From VXOI01 sp965197575 (lineage in GTDB: Bacteria > Chloroflexota > Dehalococcoidia > Lucifugimonadales > UBA3495): a stretch of DNA of 64,000 nt. A program made the position numbers and the translations under genes. The stretch spans positions 2,418,001-2,482,000 of the forward strand of contig OZ240214.1 of assembly GCA_965197575.1 (NCBI GenBank). The letters run 5' to 3'. The notes under the pieces are model-generated. The model searched no databases. It saw nothing but the letters and a program-made list of their open reading frames with translations, and was not told the DNA's origin. Below are positions 17,006 through 25,990 of the stretch, piece by piece. Position 1 is the stretch's first letter, and every line of letters starts with the position of its first letter.

Positions 17006-17329
17006 CTACAAGGCCTCAAGATGCTTGACGAACTTCTTCGCCAAAGGTCGGAAGCCCTCAAGCTCGGACTGGTCCATAAATTCGTACCGGACATTCGCCT
17101 GAAACAGAAGCGCGCTATGGAATTCGGTGCTAATCGGTAAATCGAGGCCGGGATTTTCCAGGTTCAAGCGTCGCACCGTCTCAGCGACGTCATCATCGTT
17201 TTCGTGCGGCCAGCCACGGCGAATCGCCACGGCCCCTATGGCCTGTTCGGCTTCCTCCCATATCTCGCGGGAGGCGGCCATTAGGTATTCGGAGGTTAGC
17301 CTGCAACATTTGGCGTTGGTGTAACACAT
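17006..17329 (-). CDS. PaREP1/HEPN-like small protein (first of a tandem pair)
   Basis: 107 aa from ATG 17329 (MCYTNAKCC...). The core SREIWEEAEQAIGAVAIRRGW then HENDDDVAETVRRL parallels the downstream neighbour, with the same RGW...H...RRL spacing. It ends YEFMDQSELEGFRPLAKKFV, a helix like the last helix of HEPN domains. A longer frame to 17440 is open but adds a Cys/Pro-rich leader over a palindrome. Family call from pattern only. Confidence 0.55.
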   Translation of the reverse strand: MCYTNAKCCRLTSEYLMAASREIWEEAEQAIGAVAIRRGWPHENDDDVAETVRRLNLENPGLDLPISTEFHSALLFQANVRYEFMDQSELEGFRPLAKKFVKHLEAL

Positions 17330-17405
17330 TGCCTCGGTTTCTCCCTTCGGTGTTGCACCCTTGCCTAAGCGGCAGGCCGGGCCGGAGTGCGGCTCTGGCG
17401 GTGAT

Positions 17406-17448
17406 TGTACCATTTGGCGGCAGCGGCGGCAGGCCGCCAAATGGTACA
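17406..17448. promoter_or_regulatory. 15-bp perfect inverted repeat in a divergent promoter region
   Basis: TGTACCATTTGGCGG (17406-17420) and its exact complement (17434-17448) flank a 13-nt GC spacer, between the minus-strand PaREP1-like pair and the plus-strand amidotransferase-like gene. With no T tract it looks more like an operator or repeat than a terminator. Confidence 0.6.
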
Positions 17449-17486
17449 GTCAGGTCAACAGACCTGAGCGCAGCATAGGCGGCGGT

Positions 17487-18242
17487 ATGAAACAAGCACT
17501 GATCATCCGGCACCACGAATCTGAAACGCTGGCCGACAACTTCACGTCGATTTTGCAAAAGCGAGGCTTTTCATTGACGGCGCTCGACGTGTTCGAATCG
17601 GCGCCTTTGTACGACCGGTTCTCGCCGCCGACCCTGGCTGAAGTCGAGTTGGTCATGGCCTTTGGCGGGCCGATGTCGGTGAACGACGAATTCCGGGCTT
17701 TCGACGACGAACGGGCCTACCTGCGGGACGCGATGCTCGGCGGCAAGCCGGTCTTTGGCGTCTGCTTGGGGGCGCAGATGATGTCCACGGCCTTGGGGGG
17801 TGTGGTCGAGCCCACCGGAGGCTACCAGTTCGGACTGCGGAAGATTCATTTAACCGCCGAGGGCAGCGCCGACCCGGTGTTCGGCAAGATCACCGCGCCG
17901 CTGGTGCCCACGCTGCACGGCGAGTGTTTCACGGTGCCCAACGGGGCGGTGAAGCTGGCCGAGGGCGACATCCTGTGCCGCGACGGGACCTTCCGGCGCA
18001 TCGACATGGCCTTCCGCTACGGCAATTCCTACGCCTTCCAGTTTGAGCCTCAACTGACGTTGCAAGAGCTGCGCGTGTGGAACGAGGTGTTCGCCGAGGA
18101 CTATAAATTGATGGGCGAACGGTTCGACCCCAGGGAAGAGTCGGCCCGCAACCTGCGAGAATTCGCCAGGTTCGCACCGCATCACGAGGCGCAGATGGGC
18201 GCTTTGCTAACGGCCTTTCTTGAGAACGCGAGTTTGGCCTAA
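17487..18242 (+). CDS. Class I glutamine amidotransferase-like protein with altered triad
   Basis: 251 aa, GMP synthase-like GATase1 fold: AFGGPMSVND near residue 60 and the nucleophile elbow GVCLGAQMMS with Cys93. The normal third-strand motif QFHPE, which supplies the catalytic His and Glu, is replaced by YAFQFEPQLT (Glu187 where His belongs, Gln189 where Glu belongs). So glutaminase activity is doubtful and the protein may bind or process something else. Start ATG 17487 after GGCGGCGGT. Followed by an intergenic stretch and terminator. Confidence 0.8.
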   Translation: MKQALIIRHHESETLADNFTSILQKRGFSLTALDVFESAPLYDRFSPPTLAEVELVMAFGGPMSVNDEFRAFDDERAYLRDAMLGGKPVFGVCLGAQMMSTALGGVVEPTGGYQFGLRKIHLTAEGSADPVFGKITAPLVPTLHGECFTVPNGAVKLAEGDILCRDGTFRRIDMAFRYGNSYAFQFEPQLTLQELRVWNEVFAEDYKLMGERFDPREESARNLREFARFAPHHEAQMGALLTAFLENASLA

Positions 18243-18620
18243 GCCCGCGCACGTTTTCAACGAGAAGGTTGCACCAATCGTAAGCATACGCATCGAAGAT
18301 GATGGCGCCGTGGTGAAGACTAACTAACAACCCCGGATAAACCAAGCCCCGCTGCGCACGGGGCAGGACGCCAAGCGCTGGCCTGGCCCGGCTCCAAGAT
18401 GGAGCGGCCAAGCCGGCGCTTTTTTGCTATTGGCATTGCAAGCTATTTTCGCTAATATCCAACACTATCATATATGCTTATCGTCTTATACAGGTCGACT
18501 ATTGATGGTATATCTGACTATATGGAGGTGGAACAGCGAAATAAGAGTCTATGTCCTCACCCAAGGCGATGCAAGAACATTTCAGGAAACGGCACCGATT
18601 CGACAATCTGGAGGATTTCG
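18243..18620. other. Intergenic stretch
   Basis: About 380 bp without a credible gene. It contains a terminator at 18374-18425 and then an AT-rich part (18426-18560) likely to hold the promoter of the TRAP-type binding protein gene. Confidence 0.6.
18374..18425 (+). terminator. Rho-independent terminator
   Basis: AGCGCTGGCCTGGCC pairs with GGCCAAGCCGGCGCT over 15 positions with two mismatches/wobbles, enclosing a smaller GGCTCC/GGAGC hairpin, and is followed by six T's (18420-18425). Confidence 0.8.
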
Positions 18621-19998
18621 ATGAGGCGAATACTGATTTCCATTTAGTGCGCATTCTGTTCCTGGCAACCCTCGAGTGCGGCGGGGGCGACACTGCTCCC
18701 GCTCCCGAAGCCACCACCGCCCCGGCCACATCGCCCCCGGCCCAAGCGCAACAACAGGCCATGACCGACGCCCAGAAGTTGTTGGAAGTGGCGGCCCAGT
18801 TGGCCGGCGGGCCCGGAGCAATCTACGTGGGGGACATTACCCAGATGGCCGGGATGGCGCCCGTCCTCGACCTGGGAGGCTTTGATGGAAACGTCCCCCT
18901 GGAATCGCTGGAACGGCACATGTACCTCTACGAACACCCCTTCTACGAAGACCTGATCAGGAAGGCGAACTTCACCAACCCGACCGAGCTGGTTTCCAGC
19001 GGCGAGGAGCACGTAATCCAGCACGCCTGCGTCAATCGGGCCCTGCTGCCGTGCATACTGGTCGAAAACTTCCTGGCGCCCAGGCTCTACGAACGCACCA
19101 ATGGCAGGTTGAGATTCTGATCACGTCGTTCCCCGAACTGGGCATCGCGGGACCGGACGTGCTCACGCTGGTAGCCGACGGCACGCTGGCGATGGCCCAA
19201 GTGTATAGCGGCTACATCGCCGGTGAACTGCCCGCCATCGAGATATTGACCCTCTGGGGCGTGTACCCGGACAACGAAATCACCTACAAGTCGCAGGTCA
19301 GTCTACTGGAGGAACTCGAGAACCTGGTGCTGGACGAGACGGGCGGCGTGGTGATCAACCACAACTGGTTCTCCGGCGTGGAGCAGTACTTCTTCTGCAA
19401 GGACAGGATCGACACGCTGGAAGATTTCAAGGGGAAAAAGACTAGGAGCCACAGCGCGGCGCTTTCCGACTGGATTAACGGCATGGGCGCCGCAGCCCAA
19501 TTCGTCGCCTTCGCCGAGGTGTACACGGCGCTGGAACGCGGCATCCTGGACTGCGGGGGCACCGGAGCCGACCCGGCCTGTGGTCAGCGGTGGTATGAGG
19601 TTACAGACTACATGAACGGGCCTTTGCCCAGCTTTACCGCCACCAACAATATCCTCAACTCTCGGGTGTGGGAAAAGCTGCCCGACGACCTGCAAAAGAT
19701 CTTCCTAGAGGAAGGAGCCAGGTCCGAACTGGAGCAGCTCAGGCTTACCGCTATTCAAAACGAGGTAGGGACCGAGAAGAACCTCCGGGAGGGACTTGAA
19801 TTGGTCCGCTTCTCGGACGAGATCAACGCCCAGATACAGGTGGCAACCAAGACCCACGTCCTTCCCGGCTGGCTGAGGCGATTGAAGGACCCCAATCATC
19901 CCTACGTCGACCTGTTCAACGAACGAGTCGGCGCATGGGTGGGACTAAAGATCGAACCCGACGGTTCGATAAGCGAGGTGCCCATAACCAAGCGTTAG
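18621..19998 (+). pseudogene. TRAP-type transporter substrate-binding protein (DctP-like), two frameshifts
   Basis: ATG 18621 has an ideal GGAGG 6 nt upstream (18610-18614) and starts MRRILISI, then a stop; one extra T at ~18645 would join it to LVRILFLATLECGGGD, a lipoprotein-like leader. The frame continues through NFTNPTELVSSGEEHVIQHAC and APRLYERTNG, and a second -1 shift at ~19104 joins QVEILITSFPELGIAGPDVL and on to WVGLKIEPDGSISEVPI. The parts together make a full DctP-like periplasmic binding protein (~450 aa). Lipobox is imperfect (TLEC). No TRAP permease genes are adjacent. Two -1 shifts imply decay or sequence error. Confidence 0.78.
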
Positions 19999-20032
19999 GG
20001 CCGTCCGCAATTGCGGCCACGCGGCACGAACT

Positions 20033-20065
20033 CGCCCCCGGTCCAGGCCGGGGGCGTTTGTTGTT
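20033..20065. terminator. Terminator between convergent genes
   Basis: CGCCCCCGG (20033-20041) and CCGGGGGCG (20048-20056) form a 9-bp stem with a 6-nt loop followed by TTTGTTGTT, placed after the TRAP-type protein gene. Confidence 0.8.
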
Positions 20066-20102
20066 CCGCCGTCGGATGCTGCTTGCGGCGGCTCACCCGC
20101 CG

Positions 20103-21293
20103 CTAAAAGTTTACCGGCGTCCAGGGCTGGTGCTGCACTCCAAACATCCGGTCCGCACGATGCAGCGCCCCCGGCGTATGCTCGTCGGCTAGGCCCGCCC
20201 CTGCGAGCGTGGTGAAGCTGACTGCCCCCAAGTAGGCCGAGGCCAGGCCGGAAACGGCAATCGCCAAGTCCGGAGATGCGTTTGAGGGACGGCATACGGC
20301 GCCCTCGGAAGACCCTTCCAACTCGAACCGCCCGTCGTTCCACGGACAGAAATCGTCTTTTACCTCGAACACCAGCCGGCCGCTCTCCATGTAGAGTCGC
20401 TGCTTCAATGCTGCGCCAACGTCGATCAACCTCAGCCACAGACCGTCCCTGGTCGTTCGTTGGAGACTCCGCGGGTCGGCCAGCATCCAAGGCAATGGGT
20501 CGTCCACGGGACGCTTGAGGGCCTCCGTGCTGCTATAGAGGTCCACGTCGAAGCAAAACCGCCACAGCGCGGCGGTCGCCTCTTTGGTAGTTGCCATCAA
20601 CTCGTTCACGGTGAGACTGGGACCGCTGGTGCGGTAGGTCGCATAGCCCTCGATTCGCCCGCCGTCCTCATACGCGACATAAAATAGGCCGCCCCGGCCG
20701 CCCTGCCGGTGCTCCGGCGCTTGGGAGTCCTCCTCCCATTTGTGAGGAGCCCTCTGGAAGACTCCGGGGCGGTCCGACGTGCTGCGGCGGAAGACCTCGG
20801 GAAGCTCTTTCGTAATGTCTTCGGGTTCGATGAAAACCATGCGGCCCAGCGTCTCATAGGGCCGGGCGTAGGCATTGTAGCGGCGTTCGATCTTCCACTG
20901 CTCATGCACCGACCCAACGCCGTAGCCGAACCGGCCGTAGATCGAGCTTTCGGAGGCGAACAGGGCGGACAGCGGCTCGCCGCGTTCGTGGAAATCATTG
21001 AACTGGTAGCGAAGCATCCGGGTCATCAGCCCTTGCCGGGTGTGGGTCGGCTGTACCGCGACGTTGGACACACCGGCCAGGACCGAGGAACCCCCTGGGA
21101 TGGACATCTCCAGGAGGTGAGAATTGGAGCCGCCGATGATGTTCCCGTCCTCGAAGACGGCGACGGTGCGGTCCAGGTCGAAATGGGGCCGCAGCGCCTC
21201 CGGGTCATGGGCCAACCGGTTGCCGTGGGCCCGCGACTCAGCCCGAAGCCACCGGGCAAACTCGTCAGGGTCAACGGTCCTCATTTCCTGCAT
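20103..21293 (-). CDS. GNAT acetyltransferase, Eis-like
   Basis: 396 aa, much longer than simple GNATs. The N-terminal GNAT domain has VLAGVSNVAVQPTHTRQGLM (acetyl-CoA loop Q-x-x-x-R-Q-G-L), then a second degenerate GNAT-like region with YESIYGRFGYG-type sequence, and a C-terminal part (RLVFEVKDDFCPWNDGRF...) typical of the SCP2-like domain of Eis proteins. Eis members acetylate amines, including aminoglycosides and Lys residues. Start chosen at ATG 21293, 9 nt after GGGGGAG; the GTG at 21302 abuts that site. Confidence 0.82.
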   Translation of the reverse strand: MQEMRTVDPDEFARWLRAESRAHGNRLAHDPEALRPHFDLDRTVAVFEDGNIIGGSNSHLLEMSIPGGSSVLAGVSNVAVQPTHTRQGLMTRMLRYQFNDFHERGEPLSALFASESSIYGRFGYGVGSVHEQWKIERRYNAYARPYETLGRMVFIEPEDITKELPEVFRRSTSDRPGVFQRAPHKWEEDSQAPEHRQGGRGGLFYVAYEDGGRIEGYATYRTSGPSLTVNELMATTKEATAALWRFCFDVDLYSSTEALKRPVDDPLPWMLADPRSLQRTTRDGLWLRLIDVGAALKQRLYMESGRLVFEVKDDFCPWNDGRFELEGSSEGAVCRPSNASPDLAIAVSGLASAYLGAVSFTTLAGAGLADEHTPGALHRADRMFGVQHQPWTPVNF

Positions 21294-21416
21294 AGAGATC
21301 ACTCCCCCCGTCCATCAATGAATACCACCAAATTGTTTGAATTACCGGCGATTGCGACTCCAAGAGAGACCACCTGAAATGAACGGCCAGATACTTCAGA
21401 CAGCGGCAAGGCGGGG

Positions 21417-22991
21417 TTAACCCGCCGCGACCCAATCGACGACGCGTTCCCCGATCATGAGAGCCGTGGGGTGGAGACCGCCTGACCTGGGAACCCGCGG
21501 CGCCACCGAGGAATCGGCCACCCACAACCCTTGCACTCCTTTGACCCGGCAGTATTGATCAACCACCGCCATCGGGTCTGAATCAGGGCCCATCCTGCAG
21601 GTCCCGGACACATGCCTGGCGGTCCCCACGGTCTGGCGTATCCAGAGGTCCAAAGCGTCGTCGTCGGCCAGAATTTCTTCGGTCGGGCTGATCAGGTGAT
21701 CGAGCACGTCTTTGTAGGCGTCGGATTCCAGGAGCCTTAGCCCGAATCGCAGGCCCTCTCTTACCCGCCGAATGTCGTTCGGGTGCTGGAGATAGCGATA
21801 ATTGAAGGACGGCTGCACTGCTGGGTCGGCAGACGCCAACCTGACGTATCCCGATCCGTCGGGCAACCCGAGGGTACACGATATGCGCGCCGCGCGGTCT
21901 GGCGGGACGTCACCGGTCAGGTACATGGTTCGTACTCCGGCAACCCGCTCCTCCCGTTCGTCGACCACGGTGCTGCTCCTTAGCACCATGTCGTTGATCT
22001 CGCCCGACCCTTGGGAAGTGTAATGCAGACTGAAGTGCGGCGCGTCGAGATCAGTGGTCAGAGTTTTCCCGTCTTTGACCTTGAACGTTACGTGGGCGCT
22101 GAGGTGGTTCCATAGACTCTGTCCTACTCCCGGACTCTCTTGGACCAGGGGTATTCCGAATTGCTCAAGTTGGTCCTTCGGGCCGATTCCCGACAGCATG
22201 AGCAACTGGGGCGATCTGATAGCCCCGGCGCTCAGGACAACCCGGTCCGCTTCGAGGGTGAAAACCTCGCCCCCGCTTTCGGCTTCCACACCGACGGCCC
22301 TTGAACCCTCGAACAATACCTTTCGGACGTAAACCCCTCCCCTCACCGTAAGGTTGAGCCGGTGACGCACCGGATTGAGATGAGTTATAGCAGCGCTCAT
22401 CCTCACGCCGCCTATGTTGTTGGTGGGAGACACGCCGACGCCGGAGGGGTTCGGGCCGTTGGTGTCCTCGGTGGCGCCGAACCCTGCCTGCAAGCAGGCG
22501 GCATGGAAGGCCTGTTGGATGTCCGGCCAGGCCCCTGACTGGCGGCGTCTTACCGGCATCGGCCCGTCCGTTCCATGGAAATCATCTTGAATGTCGAGAT
22601 CACTCTCCATTTTTCTGAAGAACGGCAGCACCTTGTCATAAGACCATTCATCGTTGCCGAGGGATGACCAAGAGTCAAAATCCTCGGGAAATCCTCTTTG
22701 CATTGCCTGACCGTTGATGGACGACCCTCCCCCGATCACCTTGCCCTGCGCGACGTGGATCTCCCCCTGCTCCTCGGTGATGGTTCCCCGGAGGGCCCAA
22801 TTGTGTTCCGAGTCCGGGGATTCCGCGTATCTGGTGTGGCCGAACTTCACTTCGTCCGGAAGATTGGCGAAATCAGGATAATCCGTCCCGGCTTCCAGCA
22901 ACAGAACGGCGGTATTCGGGTCTTCAGCCAATCTGCTGGCTAAAACCGATCCAGCCGCTCCTCCGCCGATGACGACAACGTCGTATTTCAT
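21417..22991 (-). CDS. GMC-family FAD-dependent oxidoreductase
   Basis: 524 aa. N-terminal FAD Rossmann motif VVVIGGGAAGSVLASRLAED, GMC signature KVIGGGSSINGQAMQRG, second signature GAIRSPQLLMLSGIGP, and C-terminal RHVSGTCRMG with the active-site His, ending GGLHPTALMIGERV. Such enzymes oxidise alcohols, choline or sugars. AAGGAGGGTCC precedes ATG 22991. It neighbours a small cupin and a CoA-transferase, but these are on mixed strands. Confidence 0.93.
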   Translation of the reverse strand: MKYDVVVIGGGAAGSVLASRLAEDPNTAVLLLEAGTDYPDFANLPDEVKFGHTRYAESPDSEHNWALRGTITEEQGEIHVAQGKVIGGGSSINGQAMQRGFPEDFDSWSSLGNDEWSYDKVLPFFRKMESDLDIQDDFHGTDGPMPVRRRQSGAWPDIQQAFHAACLQAGFGATEDTNGPNPSGVGVSPTNNIGGVRMSAAITHLNPVRHRLNLTVRGGVYVRKVLFEGSRAVGVEAESGGEVFTLEADRVVLSAGAIRSPQLLMLSGIGPKDQLEQFGIPLVQESPGVGQSLWNHLSAHVTFKVKDGKTLTTDLDAPHFSLHYTSQGSGEINDMVLRSSTVVDEREERVAGVRTMYLTGDVPPDRAARISCTLGLPDGSGYVRLASADPAVQPSFNYRYLQHPNDIRRVREGLRFGLRLLESDAYKDVLDHLISPTEEILADDDALDLWIRQTVGTARHVSGTCRMGPDSDPMAVVDQYCRVKGVQGLWVADSSVAPRVPRSGGLHPTALMIGERVVDWVAAG

Positions 22992-23208
22992 GGACCCTCC
23001 TTAAACTTCCATTTCCCGAATCCAACTGATTGCCCTGGAGCGCATTATTGCTGAGAATAAACTATACAGCCAGACACAGATTCGCGGGGCGAATCCGGTT
23101 TTCATCGATCTCGGTGCTATTTAGGCATCCTGTCGAGAATTCTCAAGCCATAAAACCATATTTAGGTTAAGATTCAAGCTGGGATTTTCATAGTAATAAG
23201 GAGGGACC

Positions 23209-23547
23209 ATGGGGTCAATTAGATTGTATTCCGGCGACGACGGCGAGTCCCATATCGAGGAAATAGACCCGGCCTCCCATCCTGACTGGACCCAGTTGCA
23301 GAAGGCCCAAGGGATCGTATTCAGGGCCTTGGCGCCGGGGTACTTCAGCGATTGGCATGTGGCGCCCCGGAGGCAGTACATCATCACCCTCTCCGGGGAA
23401 GCGGAGATCGGGCTTGCCGACGGGACGCTCCACCGGCTTGGACCGGGAGACGTCAACCTTGCGGAAGACCTGACGGGCCATGGACACACGACCCGGGTGG
23501 TGAGCAGCGTTCCCAGGGTAACCGCCACTGTTCACTTGGACGAATAG
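23209..23547 (+). CDS. Cupin-like protein
   Basis: 112 aa beta-rich protein. It contains SDWHVAPRRQYIITLSGEAEIGLADGTLHRLGPGDVNLAEDLTGHGHTTR in order, i.e. the cupin barrel pattern with H...GE and GPGD...H, though motif 1 is degenerate (a single His). AGGAGGGACC precedes the ATG. Its reaction is unknown. It resembles cupins that follow GMC or CoA-transferase genes in catabolic islands. Confidence 0.78.
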   Translation: MGSIRLYSGDDGESHIEEIDPASHPDWTQLQKAQGIVFRALAPGYFSDWHVAPRRQYIITLSGEAEIGLADGTLHRLGPGDVNLAEDLTGHGHTTRVVSSVPRVTATVHLDE

Positions 23548-23576
23548 CCTGAGTCGGCAGCCCGGTCGTCTCTCAC

Positions 23577-25049
23577 CTACGCCGTCCGCTCCGGCCAGAC
23601 CGGGTCGTGGAAGCCCAGGGGCACTGAAGGCCTGGCCCAGTAGGGCTGTGTCTCCGAGAGTTGCAACACCGGTGCCAAGTGTTGCAGCCGGCCCCCTGGG
23701 GCGCTGCTGACCGTTGACCAGCGCGCTATTTCTTCGGGGGTGAAGTCCTCGGGCACGTCCTGGAGCTCCGCTTCCGGCGCCTGACCCCGTTCCACAAGCC
23801 AGCGCCCCACCTGCGCCAGGGAGGTACGAACCAACCAACTGCCTCCTTCCCGGACTCGCCGGGCCAATGCCACCAGAGTCCCGAACGCCATCAGATAGCC
23901 GGTCAGATAGTCGATGGCCGACACCGGGTAGAACTGGGGCCCCGCCTCTGCGCCGGGGAACAACTCTCCCTGCCGATTGGTTATGCCGCTCACCGTTTGC
24001 ACCACCGTATCGAAGCCGCGGCGGGAGGCCCACGGCCCCGCCCGGCCAAAGGCGGATAGAGAGACGTAGACAATGCCCGGCCGCAGCTTGGCCAGATCCT
24101 TGGGTGCAAGTCCCCGCTGGGCGAGGGTCCCCGGGCGGTATCCCTGGGAGAAAACATCCGCCTCCCGGACCAGCTCCAGCAAGGCCTCCAGTTCCTTCTC
24201 GTCCCTCAAGTCGATGTGGGCAGAGAGCTTGCCGTGGCCGGTGTCGTATTCCTGCGACAGGCTGCTGGGCAGGTGGCGGGCGGTAATCTTCAACACGTCG
24301 GCACCGTGTTCGGCCAGGGTGCGGGCGCAGGTTGGCCCTGCCAGTACCCGGGTGAGGTCCAAAACCCTTACTCCAGACAAGGGTCTGGTACCCTCGGGCA
24401 GGGCCTCAGGCGGACTGTCACCGATCTTCTCAATTTCCAACAAGGGCAAAGAGGCGATGGCGGCGGCCTGTGGGTGCTGGGCCCACTCCGCCATCGAGCG
24501 CACCATTCCCCCGGCCCCATTTGCGGCGATAACAGCTTCCTCCAGTTCCAGGGCGTCCCAGCGGGCCACGGCCTGGCGAACCGCCTCCCGGTCCTCCTCG
24601 ACGCCCAACACCCCCAGGGCCGCGTCGCGGTGGTTGGGGAAATTGCAGTGGAGGTAGCTCCAGCGGCCGTTCTTGGCCGGATACACCCCCGCCACCGAAT
24701 TCCGCCCGGCGGCAACCGGGGCACCGTCCATTGTCAGGTACCGGCCGCTGCGCAGCGAGGCGGTGGCCTGGCGGATGTTGATTTTGATCTCTTGGCGGCG
24801 GCCGGTTCTCAGCTCCCAAAGGTCTGAAACGGCAAGACCGGCGGCCGCCAGGCTGGCCGCGGCGGCCTCTCCGATTCGGAAGGGCGTCGGCAGAATCGGG
24901 TCCGTACCACCGGAAATCTCAACCTCGGCGGCGCGTTGCGGGTCCCAACTTGGGATTGAAAGAAGCGTGGATAGAGTTTCGTCAGACACTCTTAAATCTG
25001 CTCCTTGCTTGTTGCGTCGGGCCTGACCCACTGAGACGTTCCGCCCCAT
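23577..25049 (-). CDS. CaiB/BaiF-type CoA-transferase
   Basis: ~490 aa. The C-terminal two-thirds carries the family III CoA-transferase core: PLSGVRVLDLTRVLAGPTCARTLAEHGADVLKI, then LRDEKELEALLELVREADVFSQGYRPGTLAQRGLAP and SAFGRAGPWASRRGFDTVVQ. The N-terminal ~190 residues (SDLWELRTGRRQEIKINIRQ...) look like a partial repeat of the fold, giving a double-type protein. The active-site Asp of FRC is not clearly placed. Start uncertain: ATG 25049, with GTG 24989 after GGAGC as an alternative. It moves CoA between carboxylic acids. Confidence 0.85.
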   Translation of the reverse strand: MGRNVSVGQARRNKQGADLRVSDETLSTLLSIPSWDPQRAAEVEISGGTDPILPTPFRIGEAAAASLAAAGLAVSDLWELRTGRRQEIKINIRQATASLRSGRYLTMDGAPVAAGRNSVAGVYPAKNGRWSYLHCNFPNHRDAALGVLGVEEDREAVRQAVARWDALELEEAVIAANGAGGMVRSMAEWAQHPQAAAIASLPLLEIEKIGDSPPEALPEGTRPLSGVRVLDLTRVLAGPTCARTLAEHGADVLKITARHLPSSLSQEYDTGHGKLSAHIDLRDEKELEALLELVREADVFSQGYRPGTLAQRGLAPKDLAKLRPGIVYVSLSAFGRAGPWASRRGFDTVVQTVSGITNRQGELFPGAEAGPQFYPVSAIDYLTGYLMAFGTLVALARRVREGGSWLVRTSLAQVGRWLVERGQAPEAELQDVPEDFTPEEIARWSTVSSAPGGRLQHLAPVLQLSETQPYWARPSVPLGFHDPVWPERTA

Positions 25050-25297
25050 GACGCCTGCTACCCATTTCTCAATACAGGGGCTTTCCGGGAAATGAGGCGC
25101 CAAGCGCCAGGGAGTCTTATAGGTCTGGGGGCTGACGCTGTTATTGGCCTTCCAAGCCAAATAATACGGGAACCCAACCGGGGAATCAATTTGGAAGTTT
25201 GCGTTAACTGGGCTTGGGGAGACTGTACGGGCTGATAGATTGAAGGTAAACCAAGAGTCCGAAGGGCTGCAGTGCGATCATGTAGGAGGGACCGGGA

Positions 25298-25487
25298 ATG
25301 AAATTGGGCAACTGGTTTAGCAATTTTCAGCTGGACAAAATACGTCTTGGCCCTCACGGGGCTAATGCTGAGATCACGTTCATTGAAAGTGACAAGGAGG
25401 CCGCTTGGGAACTGTACCTTGAAATGCTGACCAGAATCGTCACCCAACCCCTGCGCCACAGCAGCAGGGAGACGAAGAGGCGGCTCT
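25298..25487 (+). pseudogene. Truncated hypothetical protein, 5' part
   Basis: ATG 25298 follows GGAGGGACCGGGA. The frame reads MKLGNWFSNFQLDKIRLG...AAWELYLEMLTRIVTQPL, then loses sense; adding one C at ~25453 restores PPQQQGDEEAAL. The intact form would be a helical protein of unknown function. At about 25488 the sequence changes into an IstB-like tail, so the 3' end is lost. Confidence 0.5.
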
Positions 25488-25631
25488 ATACTGGACAACA
25501 GCGCCATCAATCGCCTGGCCGACGCCGTCTGCCAGACCGTCATCGAAGGCTCCAGATACTGGGAGAAGCTGTCACCGCACCGGGCCCTGCCGGGATCCGA
25601 GAAGGTGATTGACCCCCAACCCGTAACCTGA
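25488..25631 (+). pseudogene. C-terminal remnant of an IS21 IstB-like ATPase
   Basis: The frame LDNSAINRLADAVCQT, then VIEGSRYWEKLSPHRAL, to a TGA at 25629-25631 aligns with the C-terminus of the IstB at 61733 (NSALDRLANTSYQIVIEG..YRERLSPHRAL). Only ~46 residues remain, fused behind the truncated gene above, so this is a scar of an IS21-family element. Confidence 0.7.
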
Positions 25632-25990
25632 TATTTAGTCTATCTACCGCGCGTCCGGGGTGGTCCAATGACCGTGGCTATCGACACCCTGGGCTTCCAC
25701 CCGAACACCCAAGCGATTCAATGGACAGAATCTTCGATCTCGATATACCTCTACTGTCACCGAGGCAGAAAAGATCGGGAAAGCGAGACGAGAGCGACGC
25801 CGCTTACTCTCGTTCTTGCATTGGCGTTCGTATTCCGACACCTATTCGCTTACCCGTGCGCTTACTGACCTAACCCGCCCGCCGGGGCGACCGCAGGCTC
25901 GGGCGGGAGCCGCTGACCCGGCGGACGCCCGCTCCGATGTCCTATAATGCCCACGCGACCCGCGTCTCACCCGTCCCACCGAGGCACGAC

